Source of the DNA: Amphritea sp.
GTDB lineage: Bacteria; Pseudomonadota; Gammaproteobacteria; Pseudomonadales; Balneatricaceae
DNA length: 7,457 nucleotides
Direction: 5' to 3'
Assembly (NCBI GenBank): GCA_018067325.1
Contig: JAGPUU010000292.1
Location: forward strand, 1 to 7,457
Shown one piece after another: positions 1 to 6,671 of the stretch (position 1 is its first letter; the number at the start of each line of letters is the position of its first letter). The position numbers and the translations under genes are program-made. Under the pieces are notes generated by a model. That model was given only the letters and a program-made list of their open reading frames with translations, was not told the DNA's origin and did no database searches.

Positions 1-716
1 CATTCGGATTCTGCGAAATATTCGACCCGCAATATCAACCCTGGACAGGCGGAGGCCAACACTTCTCGTTCCTCAACCAACCCGCGGCAGCGGAACGTAA
101 CTTCCACATGTTTTGTCTGGCGTTGGGACCGTTGCTGGCGTCGCATCCGGATGCTCTGCAACAACTCGAAGAGATTCGAAGCGGATTTGCTGACGTGATG
201 CAAAGAGACATGGAAGCGATGTGGGCTGCCAAACTTGGGCTGGAGAGCTTCCATCCGGTGTTATTCAGTGGACTCGCAACGCTGATGATGCAAACGAATG
301 TTGATTACACCATCTTCTTCCGCGAGCTCTCGAGTGTGCCTAGCGACATAGCCCCACTCCAAAAAAGCTTCTACAAGGGAGTGTCCTATGAGATTGACCG
401 TGAAGGGATGGACCAACGCTGGTCAGAGTGGCTCACACAGTGGCAATCACTCACCGGCAGCCAGCCTCAATCCCGTGATGAACTCTCTAAACAGATGAAA
501 CTCATTAACCCAAAATACAGTTGGCGAGAGTGGCTGGTTGTGCCTGCGTATCAACAAGCTGCGGAAGGTAGCTACGCTCTGGTGCGAGAGCTGCAGGAAG
601 TCATGACTCAGCCATACGCTGAGCAATCGAAAGAGGTGGAAGAAAAATACTATAGGCTGAAGCCTTCTGAGTTCAGAGAACTCGGTGGCTTGTCGCATTA
701 CAGCTGTTCGTCATGA
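1..716 (+). CDS. selO: Protein adenylyltransferase SelO (YdiU family), C-terminal half
   Basis: SelO is a pseudokinase-fold enzyme that transfers AMP from ATP to Ser/Thr/Tyr hydroxyls of target proteins; in bacteria it has been linked to redox and stress responses. The frame is open from the left edge (first complete codon at 3), giving 237 residues of a family usually near 480-550. The window opens at PFGF, the tail of the conserved DYGPFGF segment, so the metal-binding Asp lies just upstream, outside the window. [10 protein letters not shown] stretch follows, matching the family's NQPAVALWN region, and then a helical C-terminal domain. A segment reading [10 protein letters not shown] corresponds to NPALVLRNWL in E. 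coli YdiU. The protein ends in SCSS, as E. coli YdiU does; this Cys is the position of selenocysteine in animal SelO. The gene is intact here but cut by the window edge. No convincing terminator follows it. The family call is firm; the substrates are unknown. Confidence 0.93.
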   Translation, partial: FGFCEIFDPQYQPWTGGGQHFSFLNQPAAAERNFHMFCLALGPLLASHPDALQQLEEIRSGFADVMQRDMEAMWAAKLGLESFHPVLFSGLATLMMQTNVDYTIFFRELSSVPSDIAPLQKSFYKGVSYEIDREGMDQRWSEWLTQWQSLTGSQPQSRDELSKQMKLINPKYSWREWLVVPAYQQAAEGSYALVRELQEVMTQPYAEQSKEVEEKYYRLKPSEFRELGGLSHYSCSS

Positions 717-783
717 GTTTTTGGTAAATGACAGGCCTAGGTGGTAATAGTTGGTAGCTTAAGGCTTCTTGTTTGATTCTGAC

Positions 784-814
784 TAAGGTGATACGTGAAC
801 TTGTCAGCACCTTA
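784..814. promoter_or_regulatory. Perfect 7-bp inverted repeat (possible operator or selO terminator hairpin)
   Basis: TAAGGTG (784-790) and CACCTTA (808-814) are perfect inverted copies separated by 17 nt. No run of T follows the right arm, which argues against an intrinsic terminator for selO. The repeat spans the -35 area of the putative promoter of the downstream methyltransferase gene, so an operator is a reasonable inference. It does not resemble the MetJ box (AGACGTCT). The repeat is seen directly; its function is inferred. Confidence 0.4.
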
Positions 815-824
815 ATGTGATAAT
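796..824 (+). promoter_or_regulatory. Putative sigma-70 extended -10 promoter of the methyltransferase gene
   Basis: GATAAT at 819-824 matches the -10 consensus at five of six positions. It is preceded by TG at 816-817 with one intervening base, forming an extended -10. TGAACT at 796-801 sits 17 nt upstream as a weak -35 (three of six). The predicted start near 831 would leave a leader of about 25 nt. A better -35-like TTGTCA (801-806) lies only 12 nt from the -10, which is too close to pair with it. Confidence 0.4.
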
Positions 825-843
825 ACGGCAATAGACAAAGACT

Positions 844-847
844 GGAG
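844..847 (+). promoter_or_regulatory. Shine-Dalgarno GGAG supporting a TTG start
   Basis: GGAG lies 9 nt before the TTG codon at 857. It decides the start: the family's N-terminal DGGMG motif begins only seven codons later, and no ATG precedes it in a suitable place. Confidence 0.6.
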
Positions 848-856
848 TAAAAAGGA

Positions 857-1747
857 TTGAATCACATCACACTACTTGATGGGGGCATGGGGCAAGAGCT
901 TTTACGCAGAAGTTCTCGTGAAACGACTCCTCTTTGGTCTGCCGATATAATGCTGCATGAACCAACTATTGTGCGAGATTTACATCTTGATTTTATTAAG
1001 AGCGGAGCTCGTGTCATTACGCTCAATACTTATACTGCGACACCACAGCGCCTGGCACGGGAAAATGAGCTTGCTCAATTAAAGAAGCTTCACAGGTCTG
1101 CTATGGATGCTGCTTTAGGCGCAATTGAACTGGCCGAATGTAATGATGTTGAAATAGCGGGGTGTTTACCGCCGCTAGTCGCAAGCTATCGCCCAGATGT
1201 ATCGTTATCGTACGATGATTCACTTGATGCTTATCGTCGCCTTGTTGAGTTGCAATCTCCCGCCAGTGACCTTTTCTTGTGCGAAACGATGGCCTCAATA
1301 AACGAGGCACGTGCAGCCTGTACCGCAGCAATGGAAAGCGGCAAGCCCGTCTGGGTTGCCCTAACCATTAGTGACTTCCATCCTGGGCAGTTACGCAGTG
1401 GTGAGTCGCTGAATGAAGCACTGCAAGTACTCGCATCTCTGGGGGCTGAGGCGATTTTGTTAAATTGCAGTCACCCCGAGGCTATTAATGGTTGCTGGCC
1501 GCAACTACGCAGTATGGATAAGAAGATTGGTGCGTATGCCAATGGCTTTGTTTCGGTAGGGCCGTTGCAGCCGGGTGGCACTGTTGAACAACTAGAGGTA
1601 CGTCAAGATTTGAGTCCACAAAAATATGCAGAATATGCCATGGGCTGGGCAAGAGACGGAGCATCGATTATTGGTGGTTGCTGCGAGATTGGCCCCGCGC
1701 ATATAAAAGCGTTGCATGAAAGATTGTGCAATGAAGGTTTTCTCTAA
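857..1747 (+). CDS. mmuM: Homocysteine S-methyltransferase (MmuM-type)
   Basis: This is a cytoplasmic zinc enzyme of the Hcy-binding domain family that moves a methyl group from a donor, typically S-methylmethionine (or S-adenosylmethionine), to homocysteine to make methionine. It has 296 residues, close to the roughly 300 typical of MmuM, and is a single (beta/alpha)8 barrel without folate or cobalamin domains. The N-terminal motif DGGMGQEL is at residues 8-15. The zinc-ligand cysteines are all present: Cys204 in LLNCS, and Cys275 and Cys276 in GGCCE. The segment NTYTAT (57-62) is also typical of the family. Translation begins at TTG. The gene appears to be transcribed alone: about 140 bp separate it from selO and 423 bp from the transporter gene downstream, and no mmuP-like permease is adjacent. 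The donor is not proven by sequence, so the symbol rests on family resemblance. Confidence 0.85.
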   Translation: MNHITLLDGGMGQELLRRSSRETTPLWSADIMLHEPTIVRDLHLDFIKSGARVITLNTYTATPQRLARENELAQLKKLHRSAMDAALGAIELAECNDVEIAGCLPPLVASYRPDVSLSYDDSLDAYRRLVELQSPASDLFLCETMASINEARAACTAAMESGKPVWVALTISDFHPGQLRSGESLNEALQVLASLGAEAILLNCSHPEAINGCWPQLRSMDKKIGAYANGFVSVGPLQPGGTVEQLEVRQDLSPQKYAEYAMGWARDGASIIGGCCEIGPAHIKALHERLCNEGFL

Positions 1748-2170
1748 ACGTACACTAATTTACTGGAGGCCATAGGCTGCTGGCAGTACGGGGTAATCAG
1801 GATAGTAATGGTACCAGTGGCCGCTGAGTCAGGATTTCGAACCACTTGAAGAGCCATGGGTTGTAGTAGATTTATCACTCTCTAGAAAAGTAACTTAACG
1901 GACTTTAGAAGATATTGAAGGTTACCGCTGTGCACAGAACCCGTACATAGTAATTTCATCTGTATAGAGCCTATGCAGTAGGTGCTTGCTTAAGGATGGC
2001 CGTATATATACTGTTAGTCGAAATGCTAGATAGAGTAGTAGCCGTAAACTAAAACCTTAACTTCTCCTTTGTGCTTTGTGCTTTGTGCTTTGTGTTGATG
2101 ATTGTGCGATGGGCGCTTTGCCATGTCTGTGACCTAGACTGAACAAGACGAAATATAGAGATACCTGACA
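1748..2170. other. 423-bp intergenic stretch without a clear gene
   Basis: I find no intact gene, RNA gene or convincing terminator here. One forward frame (codons starting at 1809) reads 29 codons with protein-like composition up to TAA at 1896, then 23 more codons up to a second stop, which may be a decayed coding remnant of unknown origin. A perfect 10-bp palindrome, CTGTGCACAG, is at 1928-1937. TATACT at 2007-2012, with TTGCTT at 1986-1991 and a short 15-nt spacer, is a weak promoter candidate for the transporter gene. A heptamer repeat near the right end is listed separately. Confidence 0.5.
2067..2094. repeat. Four exact tandem copies of a 7-bp unit (CTTTGTG)
   Basis: CTTTGTG is repeated four times without error, at 2067, 2074, 2081 and 2088. 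The array ends 76 bp before the transporter start codon. Exact short tandem arrays can change copy number through replication slippage. This one lies outside coding sequence, so any effect would be on promoter or leader spacing. Function is unknown. Confidence 0.95.
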
Positions 2171-3064
2171 ATGACAAAGGCTCAACAACGTCCGCTACTC
2201 GGAATCGGCCTGATGGTACTGGGTATGCTGCTGGTTCCGTTGCTGGATGTGTGCGCTAAAGTGCTCAGTCGAGATTATCCAGTTCTAGAGATTACATGGG
2301 CTCGCTTTCTGTTTCATATACTCTGGCTGCTTCCATTGGTCCACTGGCAACGTCTTCCCTGGTGGAAAATTCCACCTAAGCCCGGTATCCAGGTGGTCCG
2401 CAGTTTATTTCTTACTTTTGCCACTCTATTATTTTTCTTGGCGATTAAAGACAACCCCATTCCCAATGCGCTGGCGCTCCTTTTTATATCACCATTGGTG
2501 GTTACACTGATGGCCCCTTTTGTGCTGGGTGAACGCTTTGATGGAAGACGGGCCGGAGCTGCAGTAGTGGGCTTTATCGGTGTGCTAGTGGTCTTACGTC
2601 CAGCATCTGATGCTTTCCAACCCAGTGTTCTCTTTGCTCTGGCTGCGGGTATTAGCTACGCTTGCTATCTCATGGCCACCCGGCAGGTCGCTAACCGATC
2701 TGCACCGTTGTTGACGCTTTTATATACCGCCATAGCAGGTCTATTGCTGCTGTCAGTCATGGTGCCGGCTGTTTGGGTCACCCCTGATGCCAAGGGTTGG
2801 GGGTTGATGGCATTGATGGGGCTATTTGCCGCCGCAGGTCATTACATGATCATCCGAGCTTGCGAGTATGCGTCGGCTTCTCTGCTTTCACCCTTCAATT
2901 ACACTGAAATTATATGCGCCACTGGCTTGAGCTATCTGTTGTTTGGCTACTTTCCGGACGCTATGGTCTGGGTGGGCATTGCCATCATTTCCTTAAGCGG
3001 TATTTACGTCTCCATGCTCGAATATCGAAGTAGTAAGAAGAAGTTAGAGCATGTGGATCTTTAA
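2171..3064 (+). CDS. EamA/DMT-superfamily transporter (ten predicted membrane helices)
   Basis: This 297-residue inner-membrane protein has the length and two-repeat layout of drug/metabolite transporters, with two EamA domains at about residues 14-142 and 153-281. I count ten hydrophobic segments, roughly at 9-29, 40-58, 72-92, 97-117, 127-143, 151-170, 177-200, 208-228, 238-259 and 264-282. The first repeat ends with the family-typical FISPLVVTL...GERFDGRR...GVLVVLRP pattern, and the second has SASLLSPFNYTE followed by GYFPD. The tail is short and basic (RSSKKK). Relatives move amino acids, metabolites or S-adenosylmethionine, but the substrate cannot be read from the sequence. The ATG at 2171 has only a weak Shine-Dalgarno (AGAG, 2157-2160). 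The methyltransferase gene upstream is too far away to assume a shared operon, so a link to methionine metabolism is speculative. Confidence 0.9.
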   Translation: MTKAQQRPLLGIGLMVLGMLLVPLLDVCAKVLSRDYPVLEITWARFLFHILWLLPLVHWQRLPWWKIPPKPGIQVVRSLFLTFATLLFFLAIKDNPIPNALALLFISPLVVTLMAPFVLGERFDGRRAGAAVVGFIGVLVVLRPASDAFQPSVLFALAAGISYACYLMATRQVANRSAPLLTLLYTAIAGLLLLSVMVPAVWVTPDAKGWGLMALMGLFAAAGHYMIIRACEYASASLLSPFNYTEIICATGLSYLLFGYFPDAMVWVGIAIISLSGIYVSMLEYRSSKKKLEHVDL

Positions 3065-3089
3065 AAGGGATTGTCTGATCAAGTCCTTT
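3064..3089 (+). terminator. Imperfect hairpin directly after the transporter gene
   Basis: AAAGGGATTG (3064-3073) can pair with CAAGTCCTTT (3080-3089) around a 6-nt loop, with one G-T wobble and one A-G mismatch. It begins on the last base of the stop codon. No long T run follows, so it would be a weak intrinsic terminator. A second small hairpin, GGCGC-AATA-GCGCT at 3096-3109, follows closely. Position and shape suggest a terminator; sequence quality is modest. Confidence 0.4.
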
Positions 3090-3132
3090 AGGTCTGGCGC
3101 AATAGCGCTTCACTTCTTTACCGAGATCAACC

Positions 3133-3204
3133 ATGGATCAACTCAGCTTTTCAGACGCAGAGCATTACAACGAGCGTAAGTTAACTCAGATTGCTCTTAA
3201 CTGA
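3133..3204 (+). pseudogene. Remnant of an IS5-family transposase N-terminus
   Basis: An ATG at 3133 opens a 23-codon frame beginning MDQLSFSDAEHYNERK and stopping at TGA (3202-3204). This resembles the first residues of IS5-family transposases, which typically begin with MDQLTFADAE or a close variant followed by a Lys/Arg-rich stretch. After the sixteenth residue the likeness fades, and the catalytic DDE region is absent from the window. The call is a short decayed insertion-sequence relic; no inverted terminal repeats or target duplication could be defined. The match is from memory of the family and is short, so it is moderate evidence only. Confidence 0.5.
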
Positions 3205-3574
3205 CTGTCCGTGGGATCAGGGGAAGCCAACTATTGGTTTACTAGGTTCTGTATCACGTGTTAAGACTTGTTCCGCAAGTTCTGTTCTACCAAAACTTCA
3301 GAAGCATTCCCTCTGACAATGTCTGTACGTAATCAGTTTAAGACCAATTTGCCTCATATATTTCTATCAGGCATACTCAAAATATTGGTAATAACTTGAT
3401 TTTAGCGTTCTCCGCCGAAAAGAGATTGATCCCAGAATATTCTTTAAGTCGGTGTCCATTCTGGCTGAAACAGATTCGGATTTTTTATGCATTAAAAACG
3501 TGGTAGGTATAAGAGATTCTCACCCAGAGTAATAAAATCGAAATGCTGCATCTCAGATTGGTACTTTCAGGTTT
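3205..3574. other. 370-bp gene-free leader region of the sensor operon
   Basis: No convincing gene is present on either strand. The stretch is relatively AT-rich towards its right end. It contains three small palindromes: ACTTG-TTCCG-CAAGT (3266-3280), a perfect AGAATATTCT (3434-3443), and T-run/A-run arms around ATGCAT (3481-3498). It probably carries the promoter and control sites of the histidine kinase operon. Its left part may still contain decayed insertion-sequence DNA. Confidence 0.5.
3485..3513 (+). promoter_or_regulatory. Weak candidate promoter for the kinase operon
   Basis: TATAAG at 3508-3513 resembles a -10 box (five of six). At 17-nt spacing the -35 position holds TTATGC (3485-3490), a poor match. 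The location, about 60 bp before the kinase start codon, is suitable. No good sigma-54 site was found in the same interval. Confidence 0.22.
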
Positions 3575-5317
3575 ATGTCAGCGAGTTCATTTGAAATGAC
3601 GAGCCGAGGCACAATCGAAAGGATTAGCTTTTGGGAAAATAGCATCATTCGACGTTATTTCTTGATTTCATTACTGATTGCTACGTTGCCTCTAGTATTA
3701 ATTACCTTGTCTTATGATCGTTTCACCGGTCAGTTGCTGGACAATATCGAAGAGCAGAAGGCCCGCTACTCTCTCAATTCCTCATACCTGGGGGTGATGG
3801 GATTTCTGCGTAACCGGCAATATGAGCTCAGTACTGTGATTGATCTGCCGGGCATTGAAGGCTTGCTGGATTCCGGGCCAGACAGCAAAGTGCCGGACAA
3901 TATCTATAGCCTGATCGATTTCGAGACCGACAGTCCGCATATCTATGGTGTATTGTTCTTTGACCGTGATTGGAATTTGTTGCGGGCGCTGCCAGGACAG
4001 GGAGCTGCTGGTTTTCCTTATCGAGGTGAAGGCCATTTCGATATATCTAGACTGCCAAGGGTCGAGTTGGGGGAATTTGTCCTTATTGGCCCTCAAGTAC
4101 CCACTAGGGGGGCTTCAGGTTGGTTCTTGTTAGCGCTTCCGTTAAACCCGCCTGTAATGAATCAGCCTTCACCTGGTTATGCTGTATTACACTTGCGTCT
4201 GGCCAGTATAACGGAGTTGTTGAAGCCGTTCGGCCTGACCGAGAGTATCGAGCCTTTTCTGGTGACACCTTCCGGCAACTCTTTCAGCCTGCTGGGTGAG
4301 TCTGTCGCCATTACCGATGAAGCACTGGTGAGTGAGGATATTGCTCCGGGATGGATCATTACCGGTATCAGAACCGGGGAGTTGGCCAGCTTTGCTAAAG
4401 AACTTACCCGTCCTTTGTTTATTACAGGGGTTAGCTTATCTATTGTACTGGTTATTATCTTCTTCCTGAATATTTCGTTCCGAATAACAAAGAGGATACT
4501 ACCGCTGATTCATGGTGCCGATACGATAGCTAAGGGAAACCTCAACCACCGTATCGTCCCGACTGGGAATGATGAAATTACGTTGTTAGCGAAAACCTTT
4601 AACAGTATGGGTAAGCAATTGCAGGAGTTGATTGACTCACGCATCAGTGTTGAGAAAAGGGCTGTAATGGGGGAGTTTTCCGCAGGTATTGCACATGAAA
4701 TCAGAAACCCTCTGGCGACGATGAAAGTGTGTGTGCAGGGTTTGTCGGCCGGGAAACATGATCCACATTCCCGGGAACAGCTGACCATGATATTGGAAGA
4801 AATCGACAGGATAAACGAGGTAATCGAAGGCCTGCTTCACTATGCTAGGCCAATGGAACCTCGTCTGGAATGGCTGTCAGTCGCCAGCCTGTTTCATCGA
4901 ATTGAGTCTCTTGCTGGCCCGCTTGCTGCTAACAGTAGTGTAGAGCTAAGTGTTGAAACAGAGCAGGAGATCGAAATATTTGCTGATACTAATCAGCTAC
5001 AGCAGGTGCTGATGAATCTGATTCTGAACGCCATACAGGCGATGCCTTTGGGTGGTGCTCTGAGCCTTAAATCATACCGCAAGTCAGGACTGGTTGTGCT
5101 TGAAATTAAAGACTCGGGGCAGGGGATGAGCCAAGAACAGGTCGATAAAGCAACTCAGCCATTTTATACCACTAAGTCTGAGGGCACCGGCTTAGGACTC
5201 GCTATTTCAGCCAGACTGATTCATCTCAACAGCGGTGGTTTGTCTATCAGTAGTACCCAAGGTGAGGGAACCACGGTTACCTTGCTGTTTGAGCAGATGC
5301 GGGAGTGTCATGAATAA
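3575..5317 (+). CDS. Membrane-bound sensor histidine kinase (HAMP, NtrB/AtoS-like)
   Basis: This 580-residue inner-membrane kinase should autophosphorylate on His374 and pass the phosphate to the regulator encoded next. It has a first membrane helix at about 28-46 and an extracytoplasmic sensor region of about 230 residues (48-280). The second half of that region (about 180-270) resembles a Cache-type fold. A second membrane helix follows at about 281-301, then a HAMP linker (about 300-352). The dimerisation/phosphoacceptor domain has the H-box HEIRNPL (374-380). The ATP-binding domain has an N-box with Asn481 and Asn485, a G1 box DSGQG (513-517), an F-box with PFYTT (529-533) and a G2 box GTGLGLA (537-543). 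All catalytic motifs are intact. The H-box type fits kinases that partner NtrC-class regulators. The ATG at 3575 has AGG only 3 nt upstream; the in-frame ATG at 3596 (Met8) is an alternative. The gene overlaps the regulator gene by 8 bp. The ligand is unknown. Confidence 0.92.
   Translation: MSASSFEMTSRGTIERISFWENSIIRRYFLISLLIATLPLVLITLSYDRFTGQLLDNIEEQKARYSLNSSYLGVMGFLRNRQYELSTVIDLPGIEGLLDSGPDSKVPDNIYSLIDFETDSPHIYGVLFFDRDWNLLRALPGQGAAGFPYRGEGHFDISRLPRVELGEFVLIGPQVPTRGASGWFLLALPLNPPVMNQPSPGYAVLHLRLASITELLKPFGLTESIEPFLVTPSGNSFSLLGESVAITDEALVSEDIAPGWIITGIRTGELASFAKELTRPLFITGVSLSIVLVIIFFLNISFRITKRILPLIHGADTIAKGNLNHRIVPTGNDEITLLAKTFNSMGKQLQELIDSRISVEKRAVMGEFSAGIAHEIRNPLATMKVCVQGLSAGKHDPHSREQLTMILEEIDRINEVIEGLLHYARPMEPRLEWLSVASLFHRIESLAGPLAANSSVELSVETEQEIEIFADTNQLQQVLMNLILNAIQAMPLGGALSLKSYRKSGLVVLEIKDSGQGMSQEQVDKATQPFYTTKSEGTGLGLAISARLIHLNSGGLSISSTQGEGTTVTLLFEQMRECHE
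5301..5305 (+). promoter_or_regulatory. Shine-Dalgarno GGGAG deciding the response-regulator start
   Basis: GGGAG inside the end of the kinase gene lies 4 nt before the ATG at 5310. Starting there puts the receiver-domain pattern ILIVDDE right at the N-terminus, as usual for the family. Confidence 0.65.
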
Positions 5318-6671
5318 AGGGTTAATTCTCATCGTTGATGATGAGCAGCGACTAGTGCGGTCGATGCAGATAGTGCTGGAATCTGATGATTATAGTATTG
5401 CCAAGGCATATACCGGCCAGGATGGCCTTAATAAGGCGCAGGAACTAGAACCTGATCTGATATTACTGGATCTGCGCCTGCCTGATCTTAGCGGCATTGA
5501 TGTATTAAAGCAGCTCAGACTGCGGCATATCGTTACACCGGTTATCATGCTTTCTGCACACGGTGATATTAAGGTTGCAGTGGAAGCGGTAAAAAATGGG
5601 GCATTCGACTTTATATCCAAGCCCTTTGACATCAATGAATTGAAACTGTTGATACAGCGATGCTTGGAACGCCAACGACTTGATTCTGAAGTGAGTTATT
5701 ACCGCAATCGTGCTTTAAGTTCTTCGTTGATCGGACAAAGTGAAGGGATGGTGCGACTGCAAGACCAGATAGCCCGTGTTGCTGGTAGCTCAGCGAAAAC
5801 AATTCTTCTGCAGGGACCGTCCGGAACTGGAAAAACAGCCATAGCACGTGAGATCCATAATCAGTCTAATTTCGCCGAGGGTCCGTTTATAGAAGTGAAC
5901 TGTGCGTCGCTGCCTGAGCAGCTATTGGAAGCCGAACTGTTTGGCGCAGAGAAGGGTGCCTATACTGGCGCGGATAAGAAACGTTCCGGTCTGGTAGAGC
6001 TAGCCAGCGATGGCACGTTGTTTCTGGATGAGATCGGTGAAGTGAGTCTGGCTATTCAAGCTAAACTGCTGACGTTTCTGGAAAGTCACAGTTACCGCCC
6101 GGTGGGGGGAGGTCGGGAGCATAAGGCTAATGTTCGAGTGGTTGCTGCGACCAACCTAGATTTGGCGACAGCTGTACAGAGCGGCAATTTTAGGTCGGAT
6201 CTGTATTACCGGCTTAATGTGATGCCTATCGATGTTCCAACCTTACAGCAGAGGCGCCAGGATATTCCGATGTTGCTGGAGCATTTCGCGTTGACCATGG
6301 CGGCCAAGGAGGGTTCTGCACCGGTGCTGCTGGGAATTGAGGTTGCGGCGATGCTGCAGGACTATGGTTGGTCAGGCAATATTCGTGAGCTAAAAAATCT
6401 GATGGAGCGGTTGACGATTCTCTATCCCGGAGAGGAGATAGAACTGGATATGCTGCCTCCCGAAATGCAGTCGCTGGTGGTTGTTTCAACTAAAACTGAA
6501 ACGTTGCAAAGTTTGCCAGCAACTATTGAGGATCAGCTCGCTAGTAAGGAAAAGAGAATTATTCAGCAGGCACTTGAAGATGCCGGAGGTCGTAAAGGGC
6601 TGGCAGCGGAAGAACTGGGTATCTCCCGTCATGCTTTTAAGAGGCGATTACAGAAACTGGGGATCGACTGA
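5310..6671 (+). CDS. NtrC-family sigma-54-dependent response regulator
   Basis: This 453-residue cytoplasmic DNA-binding activator works with sigma-54 RNA polymerase. The receiver domain (1-120) has acidic Asp10 and Asp11, phosphoacceptor Asp54 (LLDLRLPD), Ser82 and Lys104 (SKPF). The AAA+ domain (about 140-370) has Walker A GPSGTGKT (169-176), the sigma-54 contact loop GAYTGA (216-221, the Tyr form of GAFTGA), Walker B GTLFLDE (235-241), arginine-finger candidates Arg295 and Arg301 in RSDLYYRL, and the sensor II segment WSGNIREL (354-361). A Fis-type helix-turn-helix lies at the C-terminus (about 426-450). Length and order match AtoC/ZraR-like regulators. The frame is open further upstream (an ATG at 5235), but the ATG at 5310 with its ribosome site gives a normal N-terminus. 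It is surely the partner of the kinase. The target genes are not identified and may lie beyond the right edge. Confidence 0.95.
   Translation: MNKGLILIVDDEQRLVRSMQIVLESDDYSIAKAYTGQDGLNKAQELEPDLILLDLRLPDLSGIDVLKQLRLRHIVTPVIMLSAHGDIKVAVEAVKNGAFDFISKPFDINELKLLIQRCLERQRLDSEVSYYRNRALSSSLIGQSEGMVRLQDQIARVAGSSAKTILLQGPSGTGKTAIAREIHNQSNFAEGPFIEVNCASLPEQLLEAELFGAEKGAYTGADKKRSGLVELASDGTLFLDEIGEVSLAIQAKLLTFLESHSYRPVGGGREHKANVRVVAATNLDLATAVQSGNFRSDLYYRLNVMPIDVPTLQQRRQDIPMLLEHFALTMAAKEGSAPVLLGIEVAAMLQDYGWSGNIRELKNLMERLTILYPGEEIELDMLPPEMQSLVVVSTKTETLQSLPATIEDQLASKEKRIIQQALEDAGGRKGLAAEELGISRHAFKRRLQKLGID
6659..6663 (+). promoter_or_regulatory. Shine-Dalgarno GGGGA within the regulator gene end
   Basis: GGGGA lies 7 nt before the ATG at 6671, inside the last codons of the response-regulator gene. 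Stop and start overlap as TGATG, which points to translational coupling of the binding protein to the regulator. Confidence 0.6.

Noticed and set aside
1826..1846. On the minus strand, GGTTCGAAATCC looks like the T-loop of a tRNA.
   Set aside because: The flanking bases do not form a five-pair T-stem, and I found no matching acceptor stem or anticodon arm nearby.
1928..1937. Palindrome CTGTGCACAG considered as a LexA site.
   Set aside because: LexA needs CTGT and ACAG separated by eight bases; here they are separated by two.
2067..2094. Heptamer array considered as a CRISPR array.
   Set aside because: The units are seven bases and directly abutting, with no spacers and no cas genes nearby.
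3477..3490. A GG...GC pair resembling a sigma-54 promoter upstream of the kinase.
   Set aside because: Only 9 nt separate GG and GC, where 10 are required, and the surrounding bases do not match TGGCAC or TTGCA.
3782..4096. A minus-strand open frame of 104 codons inside the kinase gene.
   Set aside because: It is antisense to a clearly coding sensor domain, shows no recognisable family, and is best explained as a shadow frame.
5235..5309. A 25-codon N-terminal extension of the response regulator starting at ATG 5235.
   Set aside because: It lies wholly within the kinase's ATP-binding domain coding sequence, has no family resemblance, and the ATG at 5310 has a good ribosome site and gives a normal receiver-domain start.
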